Assembly (NCBI GenBank): GCA_046597185.1
Contig: JBKJLF010000008.1
Span: forward strand, 1 to 14,808
DNA: 14,808 bases
Reading direction: 5' to 3'
Origin: CAMBDR01 sp046597185
Lineage (GTDB): Bacteria > Pseudomonadota > Gammaproteobacteria > Burkholderiales > Burkholderiaceae_D
Every line of letters begins with the position of its first letter. Positions within the stretch are counted from its first letter, which is position 1. Below the pieces are notes generated by a model. The model was not told where the DNA came from. It saw only the letters and a program-made list of their open reading frames with translations, and ran no database searches. Shown piece after piece: positions 1 to 6,681 of this stretch. The position numbers and the translations under genes were made by a program.

Positions 1-1
1 A

Positions 2-76
2 CTGGAAGCGGCACTGGCCCTGCTGGATTCGATGCGCAAACCGAATCCTGTTAAAGCAGCGCCGCAGCAACCCTGA
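2..76 (+). CDS. C-terminal end of an unidentified protein (partial)
   Basis: The frame starting at base 2 reads 24 codons without interruption and ends at TGA (74-76); the gene begins outside the window. The visible tail starts LEALALLDSMRKPNP and ends in KAAPQQP, a helical segment followed by a Pro/Ala/Gln-rich end. This is too short to name a family. The gene runs toward the minus-strand operon, so the two transcription units converge at about position 80-115, where a 10-bp tandem repeat lies. That this is a real coding end is an inference from the open frame and the amino-acid composition only. Confidence 0.45.
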   Translation: MEAALALLDSMRKPNPVKAAPQQP

Positions 77-81
77 TTGAT

Positions 82-120
82 GTGCTGATTGTGCTTAATT
101 GCGCTTAATTGTGCTTATTG
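82..120. repeat. 10-bp tandem repeat, about 4 copies
   Basis: Four consecutive units follow the pattern GTGCTTAATT: GTGCTGATT (82-90), GTGCTTAATT (91-100), GCGCTTAATT (101-110) and GTGCTTATTG (111-120). The array fills the gap between the converging genes, and its last unit contains the stop codon of the Dabb-type gene (115-117 on the minus strand). It is one of several short-period arrays in this window. Confidence 0.85.
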
Positions 121-411
121 CGAATCGTACACCACCACCTTGGCAAAATAATCAGCATATTGCGCACTAAACGCTGCGTGCAAAGGATGAATTTGATATT
201 GGTCGTGCGCGGCCTGGTCTTTAAACAGTAAGGTCAAGGCAAATTGATAACTGTGAATGATGACCGCATCGCGCGTGGCAGCCGGGCGGCCAATATAACC
301 TTGTACGATGTGGGGAATGGTGAGCAATTGCTGCAAGCTGGCTTCAAATGCGGCCAGCCGCTGTGAATTATCCGGTTCGGTCAGCCAAAAATACACACTG
401 TGGACAAACAT
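115..411 (-). CDS. Dabb (stress-responsive alpha/beta barrel) domain protein
   Basis: A protein of 98 aa from the ATG at 409-411. The start MFVHSVYFWL followed by a helix, a mid-protein hydrophobic strand and the end in KVVVYDSQ match the small dimeric Dabb/EthD-like ferredoxin-fold proteins, which begin M-x-H-x-V-x-F. The frame also opens at a TTG (424-426) that overlaps the upstream stop codon. I prefer the ATG because GAGG lies 5 nt before it and because family members begin at this point. The gene is last in a three-gene minus-strand operon after a DUF1330 gene and an amine-dehydrogenase-like flavoprotein. Dabb proteins act as small cyclases, lyases or heme/ligand-binding proteins, and no catalytic role can be assigned from sequence. 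An enzyme or accessory protein acting on the product of the flavoprotein is an inference. Confidence 0.8.
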   Translation of the reverse strand: MFVHSVYFWLTEPDNSQRLAAFEASLQQLLTIPHIVQGYIGRPAATRDAVIIHSYQFALTLLFKDQAAHDQYQIHPLHAAFSAQYADYFAKVVVYDSQ

Positions 412-422
412 GGGCACCTCGC

Positions 423-845
423 TCAAACCAATTTACGTTCAACCGTGGCGATTAAACGCGCATCATCCAGTGCCGCGGTGCGGTGTTTGGTCGCTGCGCG
501 GTAATCGGGCATCATCAGCATGCGGCTAAATGCTGCCAGGCTGGGGTAACGGATCAAAATAACTTCATGCCAAACTTCATCGCTTGGGGCAATGAGTTGC
601 GCCGCCACCCGCCCAACATACACCGGATGTCCACCCACTTCAATCACCTTGCGCATGGCAATTTCGGCATAGCGCGCATAGGCATCGCGACCGGAACAGG
701 CGCTGTTGTTATCGGTCCCACTGTTTTCTCGATATTGCGCAGTGTCGTGAAAGCGCAAAAGATTGAACATGGTGAGCGGTGTATCCTGCGGTAAGGTGGC
801 CAAAATGGCGGGTAGTTGCTCGGCAATCGGATCGACGGTTTTCAT
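423..845 (-). CDS. DUF1330-type small ferredoxin-fold protein
   Basis: A 140-aa protein with an ATG at 843-845 and an AGGAAA ribosome-binding site a few bases upstream. The core has LTMFNLLRFHDTAQY near residues 24-38, then a tyrosine-containing helix (DAYARYAEIAMRKV), the strand GGHPVYVGRVAAQLI, and the WHEVILIRYPSLAAFSRML segment (about 92-110) followed by DYRAATKHRTAAL. This order, with 'vNLLrF' and 'liRYPSl.aF..M...peY......hR.aaL', is characteristic of DUF1330/dimeric alpha-beta barrel proteins, a family of uncertain biochemical role. It lies 44 bp after the flavoprotein gene and its stop overlaps the possible TTG of the Dabb gene, so co-transcription is very likely. The two neighbouring small barrel proteins may form homo- or heterodimers; that is inference. 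Confidence 0.82.
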   Translation of the reverse strand: MKTVDPIAEQLPAILATLPQDTPLTMFNLLRFHDTAQYRENSGTDNNSACSGRDAYARYAEIAMRKVIEVGGHPVYVGRVAAQLIAPSDEVWHEVILIRYPSLAAFSRMLMMPDYRAATKHRTAALDDARLIATVERKLV

Positions 846-889
846 GATGTTTCCTATGGATATGTGGATTAGGGCATTATTTCTGTTTT

Positions 890-3013
890 TTAATGGTTGT
901 GAGCGTATATCGCTATCATCTCACGTTTAAAAGGGACTGAATCGAGTAATGTCGGGTCGTTTGGTGCGCTATCGAGTTGGCGTGCCGCTTTGTGGCCGGA
1001 ATACACCGCCGCTGCAATCGTACTGGGCGCGTAAGCATCGCCCAATTGCAACACCTGGCTTATACCCGCATCCGCCCATTCGGCTTCGCGCGCGGCCAAG
1101 GCTTGCCAGAGTTGATCGTTGGCGTTCCGCATGGTCACCAGCAGTAAATTGGCACACGCAAGCAGGCTGCGCCGTGCACTATAGGTGCAGCCAAGCTGCA
1201 GGGTTAGCCCGTCATGGTTGGGTGGGCCAGCCTTGCCAGGTTCAACTTGCAATAACTCGGTATTGATATGTAAATGCACGCCCAGTTCAATCAAACGCTT
1301 TTGGATGCGCGCCTGTTCCATGGTTTGCTCGGTCCATTCCGATACTTTGGCCGCTGGGGTCACCAAATGCACTTCCAGAGCCTGGCGGCGTAATTGTTCG
1401 GCCAGCACGCCACCCATATAAAAGTGATCATCATCATAAATCACGACTGGGGAAGCCACTTGCGCGCCATTAAAAATATCACTGGGTGACAAAATTTGCG
1501 GCCAGCCAGGGTCTACTAAGGCTTGCCGATGGCGACGTCCGAGGCCATCTTTGCGCCAAGCGGAGCCGGTGGCCAAAAAGACCTGGTCAAAACCAAAGCC
1601 GAGTACATCATCCGCACTTAAATGGCTGGCCTTATAAATATCCACATTCGGCATTTGTTGTAATTGGTAGATGCGGTAATCGGCCACCCGCATCCAGCTG
1701 GCCAAACCGGGCAGGCGCGATTCTTGCCGTACCCGGCCACCCAGTTCGCCAGCCGCTTCAGCCAAAGCTACTTGATAGCCGCGCTGACCCAAGGCGCGCG
1801 CGCATTCCAGCCCGGCCGGGCCACTGCCCACCACCAATACTTTGCTGCTGGAGGCCGCCGCCGGAATCTGCTCGGGGTGCCAGCCGCGCCGCCATTCTTC
1901 ACCCATGGTGGGGTTTTGCGTGCAGCGTATCGGTACGCATAAATTATCACCCGTCACGCAAATATTGCAACCGATGCATTCGCGAATTAAATCCAATTGT
2001 CCGGCGCGGATTTTATTCGGTAAAAACGGATCAGCAATCGAAGGCCGCGCCGCACCGATCATATCCATCACGCCGCGTTTAATCGCCGAGACCATGGCAT
2101 CGGGCGAGGTGTAGCGCCCCACGCCCACCACGGGTTTGCTGGTCAGCGCTTTCACGCCGCGAATATAGGCTTCCTGGTAACCTTCATCCGAAAAGCGCGC
2201 GGTTTGGCTGTCGTTACTCCAATCGGCAATATTTACATCCCAACAATCGGGCAGTTCGGCCAACATGGCAATTACATCATGCCCTTCGGAAGCGGCGGTA
2301 ATGCCTTGGGGCCCTAGCAATTGATCGACTGCCAGCCGCACCACCACACCACAGCGGTCGCCTACCGCGTCTTTGGTATCTTCGATCAGTTCGCGCAAAA
2401 AGCGTGCACGGTTTTCCAGGCTGCCGCCGTATTCGTCGCTGCGGTGATTGGTTTGGCGTGATAAAAAATGCATCGGCAAGCCTAAATCGTGGCCAGCGTA
2501 AACATACACCAGATCAAAACCCGCATCGCGTGCGCGTCGTGCGGCGGCGCGGTGCCAGCGCCGCACGTTGGCGATATCTTGCCGGGTCATGGCACGCGCC
2601 TGCAGCGGGTCGCTGGGGCGCACCGGGATGGCGCTGGGGGCCATGGGCACTTCGCGGCTGTAGCGGTTGGGGGTGGCGTAGCCGTTAAACATCAGTTCGA
2701 TACCGGCCAAAGCGCCGTATTCATGGCAGGCGTCAGTCATCAGGCGTAGTGCGGGAATGTCACGCTGATCCCAGTTGCGCCCTTCAAAATGCGGGGCGAT
2801 TTCTGAAAACGGGCTGATTTCCACTTCTTCGGTGCAAATCACGCCCCAACCGCCCTCGGCTTTGATGCCACGCATGCGCGCCAGCGTGGACGGGTAGCCG
2901 TGGCCCATGCCATTGCAATGTGGCACTTGGTAGAAACGGTTTTTACTGCGTACCGGGCCAATTTGCACAGGCTCAAACAAAATATCGTAAGGCGAAGAAG
3001 GAATGTGGCTCAT
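890..3013 (-). CDS. Trimethylamine/histamine dehydrogenase-family flavoprotein (FMN, 4Fe-4S)
   Basis: A 707-aa iron-sulfur flavoprotein of the NADH:flavin oxidoreductase (old yellow enzyme) superfamily. Residues 9-345 form the FMN TIM barrel, beginning YDILFEPVQIGP..NRFYQVPHC. Cys33 matches the cysteine that binds FMN covalently (6-S-cysteinyl) in trimethylamine dehydrogenase (TMADH). Tyr172, His175 and Asp268 match the TMADH Tyr169/His172/Asp267 triad. Cys346, Cys349, Cys352 and Cys364 can ligate the 4Fe-4S cluster. KVLVVGSGPAGLE (391-403) opens the ADP-binding C-terminal domain, and the end (DSVPFKREMIA) resembles the TMADH tail. Of the TMADH aromatic bowl (Tyr60/Trp264/Trp355), only the central Trp265 remains; the other two align with Glu63 and Asp356. 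As I recall it, histamine dehydrogenase also has Asp at the third position. The predicted reaction is oxidative deamination or demethylation of an amine with electrons passed to ETF or a similar acceptor; the substrate is unknown. It is the first gene of a minus-strand operon with DUF1330 and Dabb proteins. Start ATG 3011-3013. Confidence 0.88.
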   Translation of the reverse strand: MSHIPSSPYDILFEPVQIGPVRSKNRFYQVPHCNGMGHGYPSTLARMRGIKAEGGWGVICTEEVEISPFSEIAPHFEGRNWDQRDIPALRLMTDACHEYGALAGIELMFNGYATPNRYSREVPMAPSAIPVRPSDPLQARAMTRQDIANVRRWHRAAARRARDAGFDLVYVYAGHDLGLPMHFLSRQTNHRSDEYGGSLENRARFLRELIEDTKDAVGDRCGVVVRLAVDQLLGPQGITAASEGHDVIAMLAELPDCWDVNIADWSNDSQTARFSDEGYQEAYIRGVKALTSKPVVGVGRYTSPDAMVSAIKRGVMDMIGAARPSIADPFLPNKIRAGQLDLIRECIGCNICVTGDNLCVPIRCTQNPTMGEEWRRGWHPEQIPAAASSSKVLVVGSGPAGLECARALGQRGYQVALAEAAGELGGRVRQESRLPGLASWMRVADYRIYQLQQMPNVDIYKASHLSADDVLGFGFDQVFLATGSAWRKDGLGRRHRQALVDPGWPQILSPSDIFNGAQVASPVVIYDDDHFYMGGVLAEQLRRQALEVHLVTPAAKVSEWTEQTMEQARIQKRLIELGVHLHINTELLQVEPGKAGPPNHDGLTLQLGCTYSARRSLLACANLLLVTMRNANDQLWQALAAREAEWADAGISQVLQLGDAYAPSTIAAAVYSGHKAARQLDSAPNDPTLLDSVPFKREMIAIYAHNH

Positions 3014-3061
3014 GGGAATGTTTTATTTCCGTGGGGAATTTTAATCAGAAAGTGGCCAAAA

Positions 3062-3093
3062 ATTGTCGTAAATATGAAACGCCAGACGACAAT
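3062..3093. promoter_or_regulatory. 8-bp inverted repeat upstream of the flavoprotein gene, candidate operator
   Basis: ATTGTCGT (3062-3069) and ACGACAAT (3086-3093) are perfect inverted copies separated by 16 bp, so the half-site centres are 24 bp apart. The dyad lies about 50-80 bp upstream of the flavoprotein start codon, where a transcription factor would act. No confident -35/-10 pair can be assigned. The binding protein is unknown, and there is no regulator gene next to it in this window. Confidence 0.45.
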
Positions 3094-3250
3094 GATACCC
3101 CGGAGAACGGCTTAAATGTTGGAAATACTGGCGTTTTCTGTGGGCAAGGGTCAACATTATTTCGTGCCCGCCGTTAATGACTTAGAGCTTGGGCACTGCC
3201 CTGCAAAACAGCTTCAAATATTGGTAACTGAAACACAACGAGGTGATGTA

Positions 3251-3391
3251 ATGGATACGAGCAAGCAACCGAGTAAAGAAGCAATTCGCGCATGGCTGAA
3301 AGATCAAATTGGTCAAAACCAGCCTCCACCTGACCCCCACCAGATTCGCCGTGAATTAGGTTGGCATTTAAAACCGCATTCCTCACGCTAA
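3251..3391 (+). CDS. Small hypothetical protein, 46 aa
   Basis: ATG at 3251 is preceded by AGGTG with a 5-6 nt spacer. The product starts MDTSKQPSKEAIRAWLKDQI and continues through a proline-rich stretch (QPPPDPHQ) to IRRELGWHLKPHSSR. It looks like a genuine soluble small protein: an amphipathic helix, a PPP linker, then a second helix with the R-R-E-L-G-W motif. Short proteins with an 'IRRELGW' ending are, to my recollection, common in Burkholderiales, but I cannot name a function. The frame is open back to about 3116, so a 91-aa form is possible. The start at 3251 is better supported by its ribosome-binding site and by composition. The stop codon (3389-3391) lies at the start of a 9-bp tandem repeat. 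Confidence 0.6.
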   Translation: MDTSKQPSKEAIRAWLKDQIGQNQPPPDPHQIRRELGWHLKPHSSR

Positions 3392-3425
3392 GCACGCTAA
3401 GCACACCAAGCACACCGAGCGCATT
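3381..3425. repeat. 9-bp tandem repeat, about 5 units
   Basis: Units are CCTCACGCT, AAGCACGCT, AAGCACACC, AAGCACACC and GAGCGCATT, each 9 bp, with the middle three nearly identical. The array begins over the stop codon of the 46-aa gene and runs into the intergenic space before the convergent serine acetyltransferase gene. Confidence 0.8.
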
Positions 3426-3476
3426 AATTGGACTGGCCACCCCAATTGCACGCTCGTCACCTGATACGGTGCAAGT

Positions 3477-3504
3477 GCGGGTGCTGTGCTGATCAATCAC
3501 CCGC
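3477..3504. terminator. Possible intrinsic/bidirectional terminator hairpin
   Basis: GCGGGTG (3477-3483) pairs perfectly with CACCCGC (3498-3504) around a 14-nt loop. It lies between the convergent small-protein gene and the serine acetyltransferase stop (3519), the place expected for a shared terminator. There is no clean T-run on either side, so this is a weak call. Confidence 0.35.
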
Positions 3505-3518
3505 CCAACAAAAACAAT

Positions 3519-4433
3519 TTAATCTCGACGCATGTCTGCCTGGGTAATATTGCTGCCTGGCGGTACGCTTTGTGTTAGCCATACATTGCCGCCGATGGTG
3601 GAACCGGCACCGATGGTGATGCGCCCCAACAGCGTGGCACCAGCATAGATGACCACATCGTCTTCGATAATCGGGTGGCGCGCCGTACCCTTGATCAAGA
3701 CCCCATTTTCATCCGCAGGAAAGCGCTTGGCCCCCAGGGTAACGGCTTGATATAAGCGTACCCGATTGCCCAGTATTGCGGTTTCGCCAATGACCACACC
3801 GGTTCCGTGATCGATAAAAAAGCTGCCACCGATTTGTGCGGCGGGGTGAATGTCGATACCCGTGGATGAATGGGCAATATCGTTAATCAGGCGCGCTAAA
3901 AAAGGCGCGCCCAGTTGGTGCAGGGGGTGCCCCAAACGATGGTAAATGATCGCAATCGTGCCTGGGTAGCAGAGTAAAATTTCAGAAATGCTGGTGGCCG
4001 CCGGATCGCCTTGATAGGCCGCTTGCAAATCCGACACCAGTAAAGCGCGAATAGTGGGCAAGGTGGCGGCAAAGTTGCGTGTGATGTCAATGGCGCGTTG
4101 TTCCAAATCTTCCGCATCAGAGGGATTTTGTGGCAACGCGAAAATCAAGGCGCGTCTGACTTGTTCGACTAATAAATTTAAGGTTCTGCTGAGGGTGTCG
4201 CCAACAAAATAATCGATGCTTTCAGCCGTTAAATTTGCTCGCCCGTAATGGGTTGGAAATAGGGCCGCCATTAATCCATCGAGAATTTTTTTCGTCACTT
4301 CGCGAGAAGGGAGTTCGCGTACATGGCCTTGGTGACGAATTTTATGTGTCACCTCGCGCGATTGGTGTAGTGCTTCGACCACATCAGGTAAACCCCACTC
4401 TATTTGGGTAAGTTCAGGTAAAGGAGCGCTCAT
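3519..4433 (-). CDS. epsC: Serine O-acetyltransferase, EpsC/SatA type
   Basis: Makes O-acetylserine from serine and acetyl-CoA, the first step of cysteine synthesis. From the ATG at 4431-4433 the protein is 304 aa. Residues 1-180 are the helical N-terminal domain, including the ELPSREVTKKILDGLMAALFP segment typical of the long EpsC/SatA form. From about 190 a left-handed beta-helix of hexapeptide repeats begins. Catalytic positions of E. coli CysE are visible: Asp194 (IDIH) for Asp143, Asp208-His209 (FIDHGTG) for Asp157-His158, and His253 (ARHPII) for His193, with a longer loop before it. The frame is open up to a TTG at 4503-4505, with further ATGs at 4466 and 4454. I chose 4433 because it has GGA about 6 nt upstream and fits family N-termini. 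The gene is divergent from mdcA, so the two promoters share roughly 130 bp. Confidence 0.88.
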   Translation of the reverse strand: MSAPLPELTQIEWGLPDVVEALHQSREVTHKIRHQGHVRELPSREVTKKILDGLMAALFPTHYGRANLTAESIDYFVGDTLSRTLNLLVEQVRRALIFALPQNPSDAEDLEQRAIDITRNFAATLPTIRALLVSDLQAAYQGDPAATSISEILLCYPGTIAIIYHRLGHPLHQLGAPFLARLINDIAHSSTGIDIHPAAQIGGSFFIDHGTGVVIGETAILGNRVRLYQAVTLGAKRFPADENGVLIKGTARHPIIEDDVVIYAGATLLGRITIGAGSTIGGNVWLTQSVPPGSNITQADMRRD

Positions 4434-4486
4434 TTTTTTCCGAAGTAAGATCATCGAACCGATCATTCTACTAAAAAAATCGGCTT

Positions 4487-4502
4487 CATGTACACTAACA
4501 TG
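4487..4502. promoter_or_regulatory. Small dyad in the epsC-mdcA divergent promoter region
   Basis: CATGT (4487-4491) and ACATG (4498-4502) are inverted copies with a 6-bp spacer, in the divergent intergenic region about 60 bp before the first mdcA start candidate. Malonate decarboxylase operons are usually controlled by the LysR-type MdcR, which binds a dyad of this general form. No consensus is recalled well enough to assign this site. A TATATA (4534-4539) might be a -10 element, but no matching -35 was found. Confidence 0.25.
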
Positions 4503-4564
4503 CAAGGTAAGCGCTTAATTGAATTCAGTCTGTTATATACTTGGTCGAAATGAGAGCTGATGGC

Positions 4565-4624
4565 ATGACAAATTCGATGACAAATTCGATGACAAATTCG
4601 ATGACAGATCCTATGAAAGGTTAT
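4565..4624 (+). repeat. 12-bp tandem repeat at the start of mdcA (M-T-N-S units, each with an ATG)
   Basis: Three identical units ATGACAAATTCG (4565-4576, 4577-4588, 4589-4600) are followed by two diverged units, ATGACAGATCCT (4601-4612) and ATGAAAGGTTAT (4613-4624), and then the ATG at 4625. Every unit begins with an in-frame ATG, so the array encodes a repeated tetrapeptide and also offers a ladder of possible start codons 12 nt apart. Confidence 0.9.
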
Positions 4625-6301
4625 ATGGACATTCGGCCAAACCAAGGTGGTTCGTGGAATCGACAGCAAACCAATCGCCAAGAACGGATTGCACGCGTGG
4701 CGCAGGTGCTCGGCTCGCGTTTGCAAGGCAAGTTGTTGCCCACCAGTGCGGTGTGTGATTTATTGCATAATGTGCTCGAATCGGGAGATCGAGTATGCAT
4801 CGAAGGCAATAATCAGAAGCAAGCGGATTTTTTAGCCCAGGCTTTGGCTGCGCTTGATCCGGCGCGCATTCATGGCTTACACATGTTGCAATCGGTACTG
4901 GCCTTGCCGGAGCACCTTGATGTGTTTGAAAAAGGCATTGCCAAACGGCTGGATTTTTCTTTTTCTGGTCCACAAAGCCTGCGGTTGGCGCGCATGGTGG
5001 CGCAAAATCAATTACAAATTGGGGCAATTCATACTTATCTTGAATTGTTCGCCCGTTATTTTGTAGACTTAACGCCACGGGTGGCCTTGATAGCAGCGCA
5101 GGCGGCGGATGCGCAAGGTAATTTATATACCGGTCCCAATACCGAAGATACCCCCACCATTGTTGAAGCCACGGCCTTTAAAAACGGCATCGTGATTGCG
5201 CAAGTGAATGAAGTTGTGGCGCAATTGCCACGGATTGATATTCCCAGTGATTGGGTGCATTACGTGGTGCCGGCCCCCCTGCCACATTATATTGAGCCTT
5301 TATTTACCCGCGATCCGGCGCAAATTTCGGAAATCCAGATTTTGATGGCGATGATGGCGATCAAGGGAATTTATGCCGAATATGGCATCGGCCGGTTAAA
5401 TCATGGCATCGGGTTTGATACGGCGGCGATCGAACTGTTATTGCCCACTTACGGCGAAAGTTTGGGTTTAAAGGGGCAAATCGCCAGCCATTGGGCTTTG
5501 AATCCACACCCGACCTTAATTCCCGCAATTGAAGCGGGCTGGGTGGAATCGGTGCATTCGTTTGGCGCGGAACTGGGGATGGAAGATTACATCCGGGCGC
5601 GGCCTGATATCTTTTTTGTTGGCCCCGATGGTTCCCTGCGCAGCAACCGCGCGCTGTGTCAGGCGGCGGGGCATTATGCCTGTGATTTATTTATCGGCTC
5701 GACTTTGCAAATCGATTTGCAGGGCAATTCTTCCACCGCCACGCTGGACCGGATTGCCGGCTTTGGCGGCGCACCGAATATGGGCGCGGATGCGCGTGGT
5801 CGGCGGCATGCCAGCGCCGCCTGGTTGAAGGCCGGGCAACAGGCGGGTGAAGGGAAAAACCGGGTGCCGCGTGGGCAAAAATTGGTGGTGCAAATGGTGG
5901 AAACCTTTCGCGAGCATATGCAACCGGCCTTTGTGGAACGGCTGGATGCCTGGCAACTGGCCGAAACGGCGCAAATGCCGATGCCGCCGATCATGATTTA
6001 TGGCGACGACGTGACCCATATCCTGACCGAAGAAGGCATCGCCAATCTATTATTGTGCCGTAACGATGCCGAGCGCGAACAGGCGATACGCGGGGTGGCG
6101 GGTTACACGCAAGTTGGGCTGGCGCGTGATAAGGCCATGGTGCAGGCATTGCGCGCGCGCGGCGTGATTCGGCGGGCGGAAGATTTGGGCATTGACAAGC
6201 GATTGGTGAGTCGCGACTATTTGGCTGCCAAAAATATGAAAGACTTGGTGCGCGCTTCGGGCGGCTTGTATCGACCGCCCAAGCGTTTTCGCTACTGGTA
6301 A
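4565..6301 (+). CDS. mdcA: Malonate decarboxylase, alpha subunit (acetyl-ACP:malonate ACP transferase)
   Basis: MdcA swaps the acetyl group on the enzyme-bound ACP for malonate, giving malonyl-ACP and acetate. The conserved core (from SWNRQQTNRQERIARVAQVL, through EGNNQKQADFLAQAL, NTEDTPTIVEATAF, GRLNHGIGFDTAAIELLLP, and the end ASGGLYRPPKRFRYW) identifies the family clearly. The length of 578 aa from 4565, or 558 aa from 4625, agrees with family size. The start is unresolved. ATG 4565 has GAGAG 8 nt upstream, ATG 4625 has AAAGG 4 nt upstream, and five more in-frame ATGs (4550, 4577, 4589, 4601, 4613) lie around or between them because of the 12-bp repeat. It is the first gene of an mdcACDEGB operon, with 53 bp before mdcC, and is divergent from the serine acetyltransferase gene. 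Confidence 0.93.
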   Translation: MTNSMTNSMTNSMTDPMKGYMDIRPNQGGSWNRQQTNRQERIARVAQVLGSRLQGKLLPTSAVCDLLHNVLESGDRVCIEGNNQKQADFLAQALAALDPARIHGLHMLQSVLALPEHLDVFEKGIAKRLDFSFSGPQSLRLARMVAQNQLQIGAIHTYLELFARYFVDLTPRVALIAAQAADAQGNLYTGPNTEDTPTIVEATAFKNGIVIAQVNEVVAQLPRIDIPSDWVHYVVPAPLPHYIEPLFTRDPAQISEIQILMAMMAIKGIYAEYGIGRLNHGIGFDTAAIELLLPTYGESLGLKGQIASHWALNPHPTLIPAIEAGWVESVHSFGAELGMEDYIRARPDIFFVGPDGSLRSNRALCQAAGHYACDLFIGSTLQIDLQGNSSTATLDRIAGFGGAPNMGADARGRRHASAAWLKAGQQAGEGKNRVPRGQKLVVQMVETFREHMQPAFVERLDAWQLAETAQMPMPPIMIYGDDVTHILTEEGIANLLLCRNDAEREQAIRGVAGYTQVGLARDKAMVQALRARGVIRRAEDLGIDKRLVSRDYLAAKNMKDLVRASGGLYRPPKRFRYW

Positions 6302-6354
6302 AGCATCAGCGTCAGGATGGGCGTCGGAATAAAAATAAGGATGAGGGGCCGGAT

Positions 6355-6681
6355 ATGGAAAATTTGCAGTTTCGCTTTGAAAATGGGCAACGCCCATGCC
6401 ATGCTGCAGCGCAATTGGTGGGGGTGGTGAGTTCGGGCAATCTGGAAGTGCTACTGGAGCGTTGCGCCCTGGGTGGCGCGTGTGAAGTGGTGGTCAATAC
6501 CGCCGCCAAGGGTTTTGATGCGATTTGGCAAGCGGTGTTGGAAGACTTTCACGCGCATTGGCAATTGTGCGATGTGCGGCTTTCGATTAACGATATGGGG
6601 GCGACCCCGGCGGTGGTGGCCTTACGGCTGGATCAAGTGGTGGAAGCAGCGCTGGCAACGTCAGCCAGGGAGGGCGTATGA
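6355..6681 (+). CDS. mdcC: Malonate decarboxylase, delta subunit (acyl carrier protein)
   Basis: A 108-aa acyl carrier subunit that carries acetyl/malonyl on a 2'-(5''-phosphoribosyl)-3'-dephospho-CoA arm. The motif VGVVSSGNLEVLLE (22-35) contains the attachment serine, most likely Ser27 by comparison with the family pattern 'VGVVgSGdLEVL'. The ATG at 6355 has GAGGGG 7 nt upstream. Its TGA overlaps the mdcD ATG as ATGA (6678-6681), which suggests translational coupling. The rest matches family features: an ACEVVVNTAAKGFDAIW strand-helix and SINDMGATPAVVALRLDQ near the C-terminus. Confidence 0.93.
   Translation: MENLQFRFENGQRPCHAAAQLVGVVSSGNLEVLLERCALGGACEVVVNTAAKGFDAIWQAVLEDFHAHWQLCDVRLSINDMGATPAVVALRLDQVVEAALATSAREGV

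Noticed and set aside
412..426. TTG start for the Dabb gene overlapping the DUF1330 stop
   Set aside because: The ATG at 409-411 has a good GAGG site and matches the usual family N-terminus; the TTG adds five residues without support.
1486..2082. Long plus-strand open frame of about 198 codons
   Set aside because: It lies antisense to the well-supported flavoprotein gene, is rich in Arg/Pro/Ser as expected for a shadow frame, and has no domain.
4503..4505. TTG start for the serine acetyltransferase
   Set aside because: It adds 24 residues that do not look like the family and runs through the divergent promoter region; ATG 4433 is more plausible.
4519..4539. Sigma-70 promoter formed by TTGAAT and TATATA before mdcA
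   Set aside because: The spacing is only about 9 bp, too short for a -35/-10 pair.
4565..4624. CRISPR array
   Set aside because: The units are contiguous 12-mers without spacers, in frame with a gene; there are no repeat-spacer arrays or cas genes anywhere in the window.
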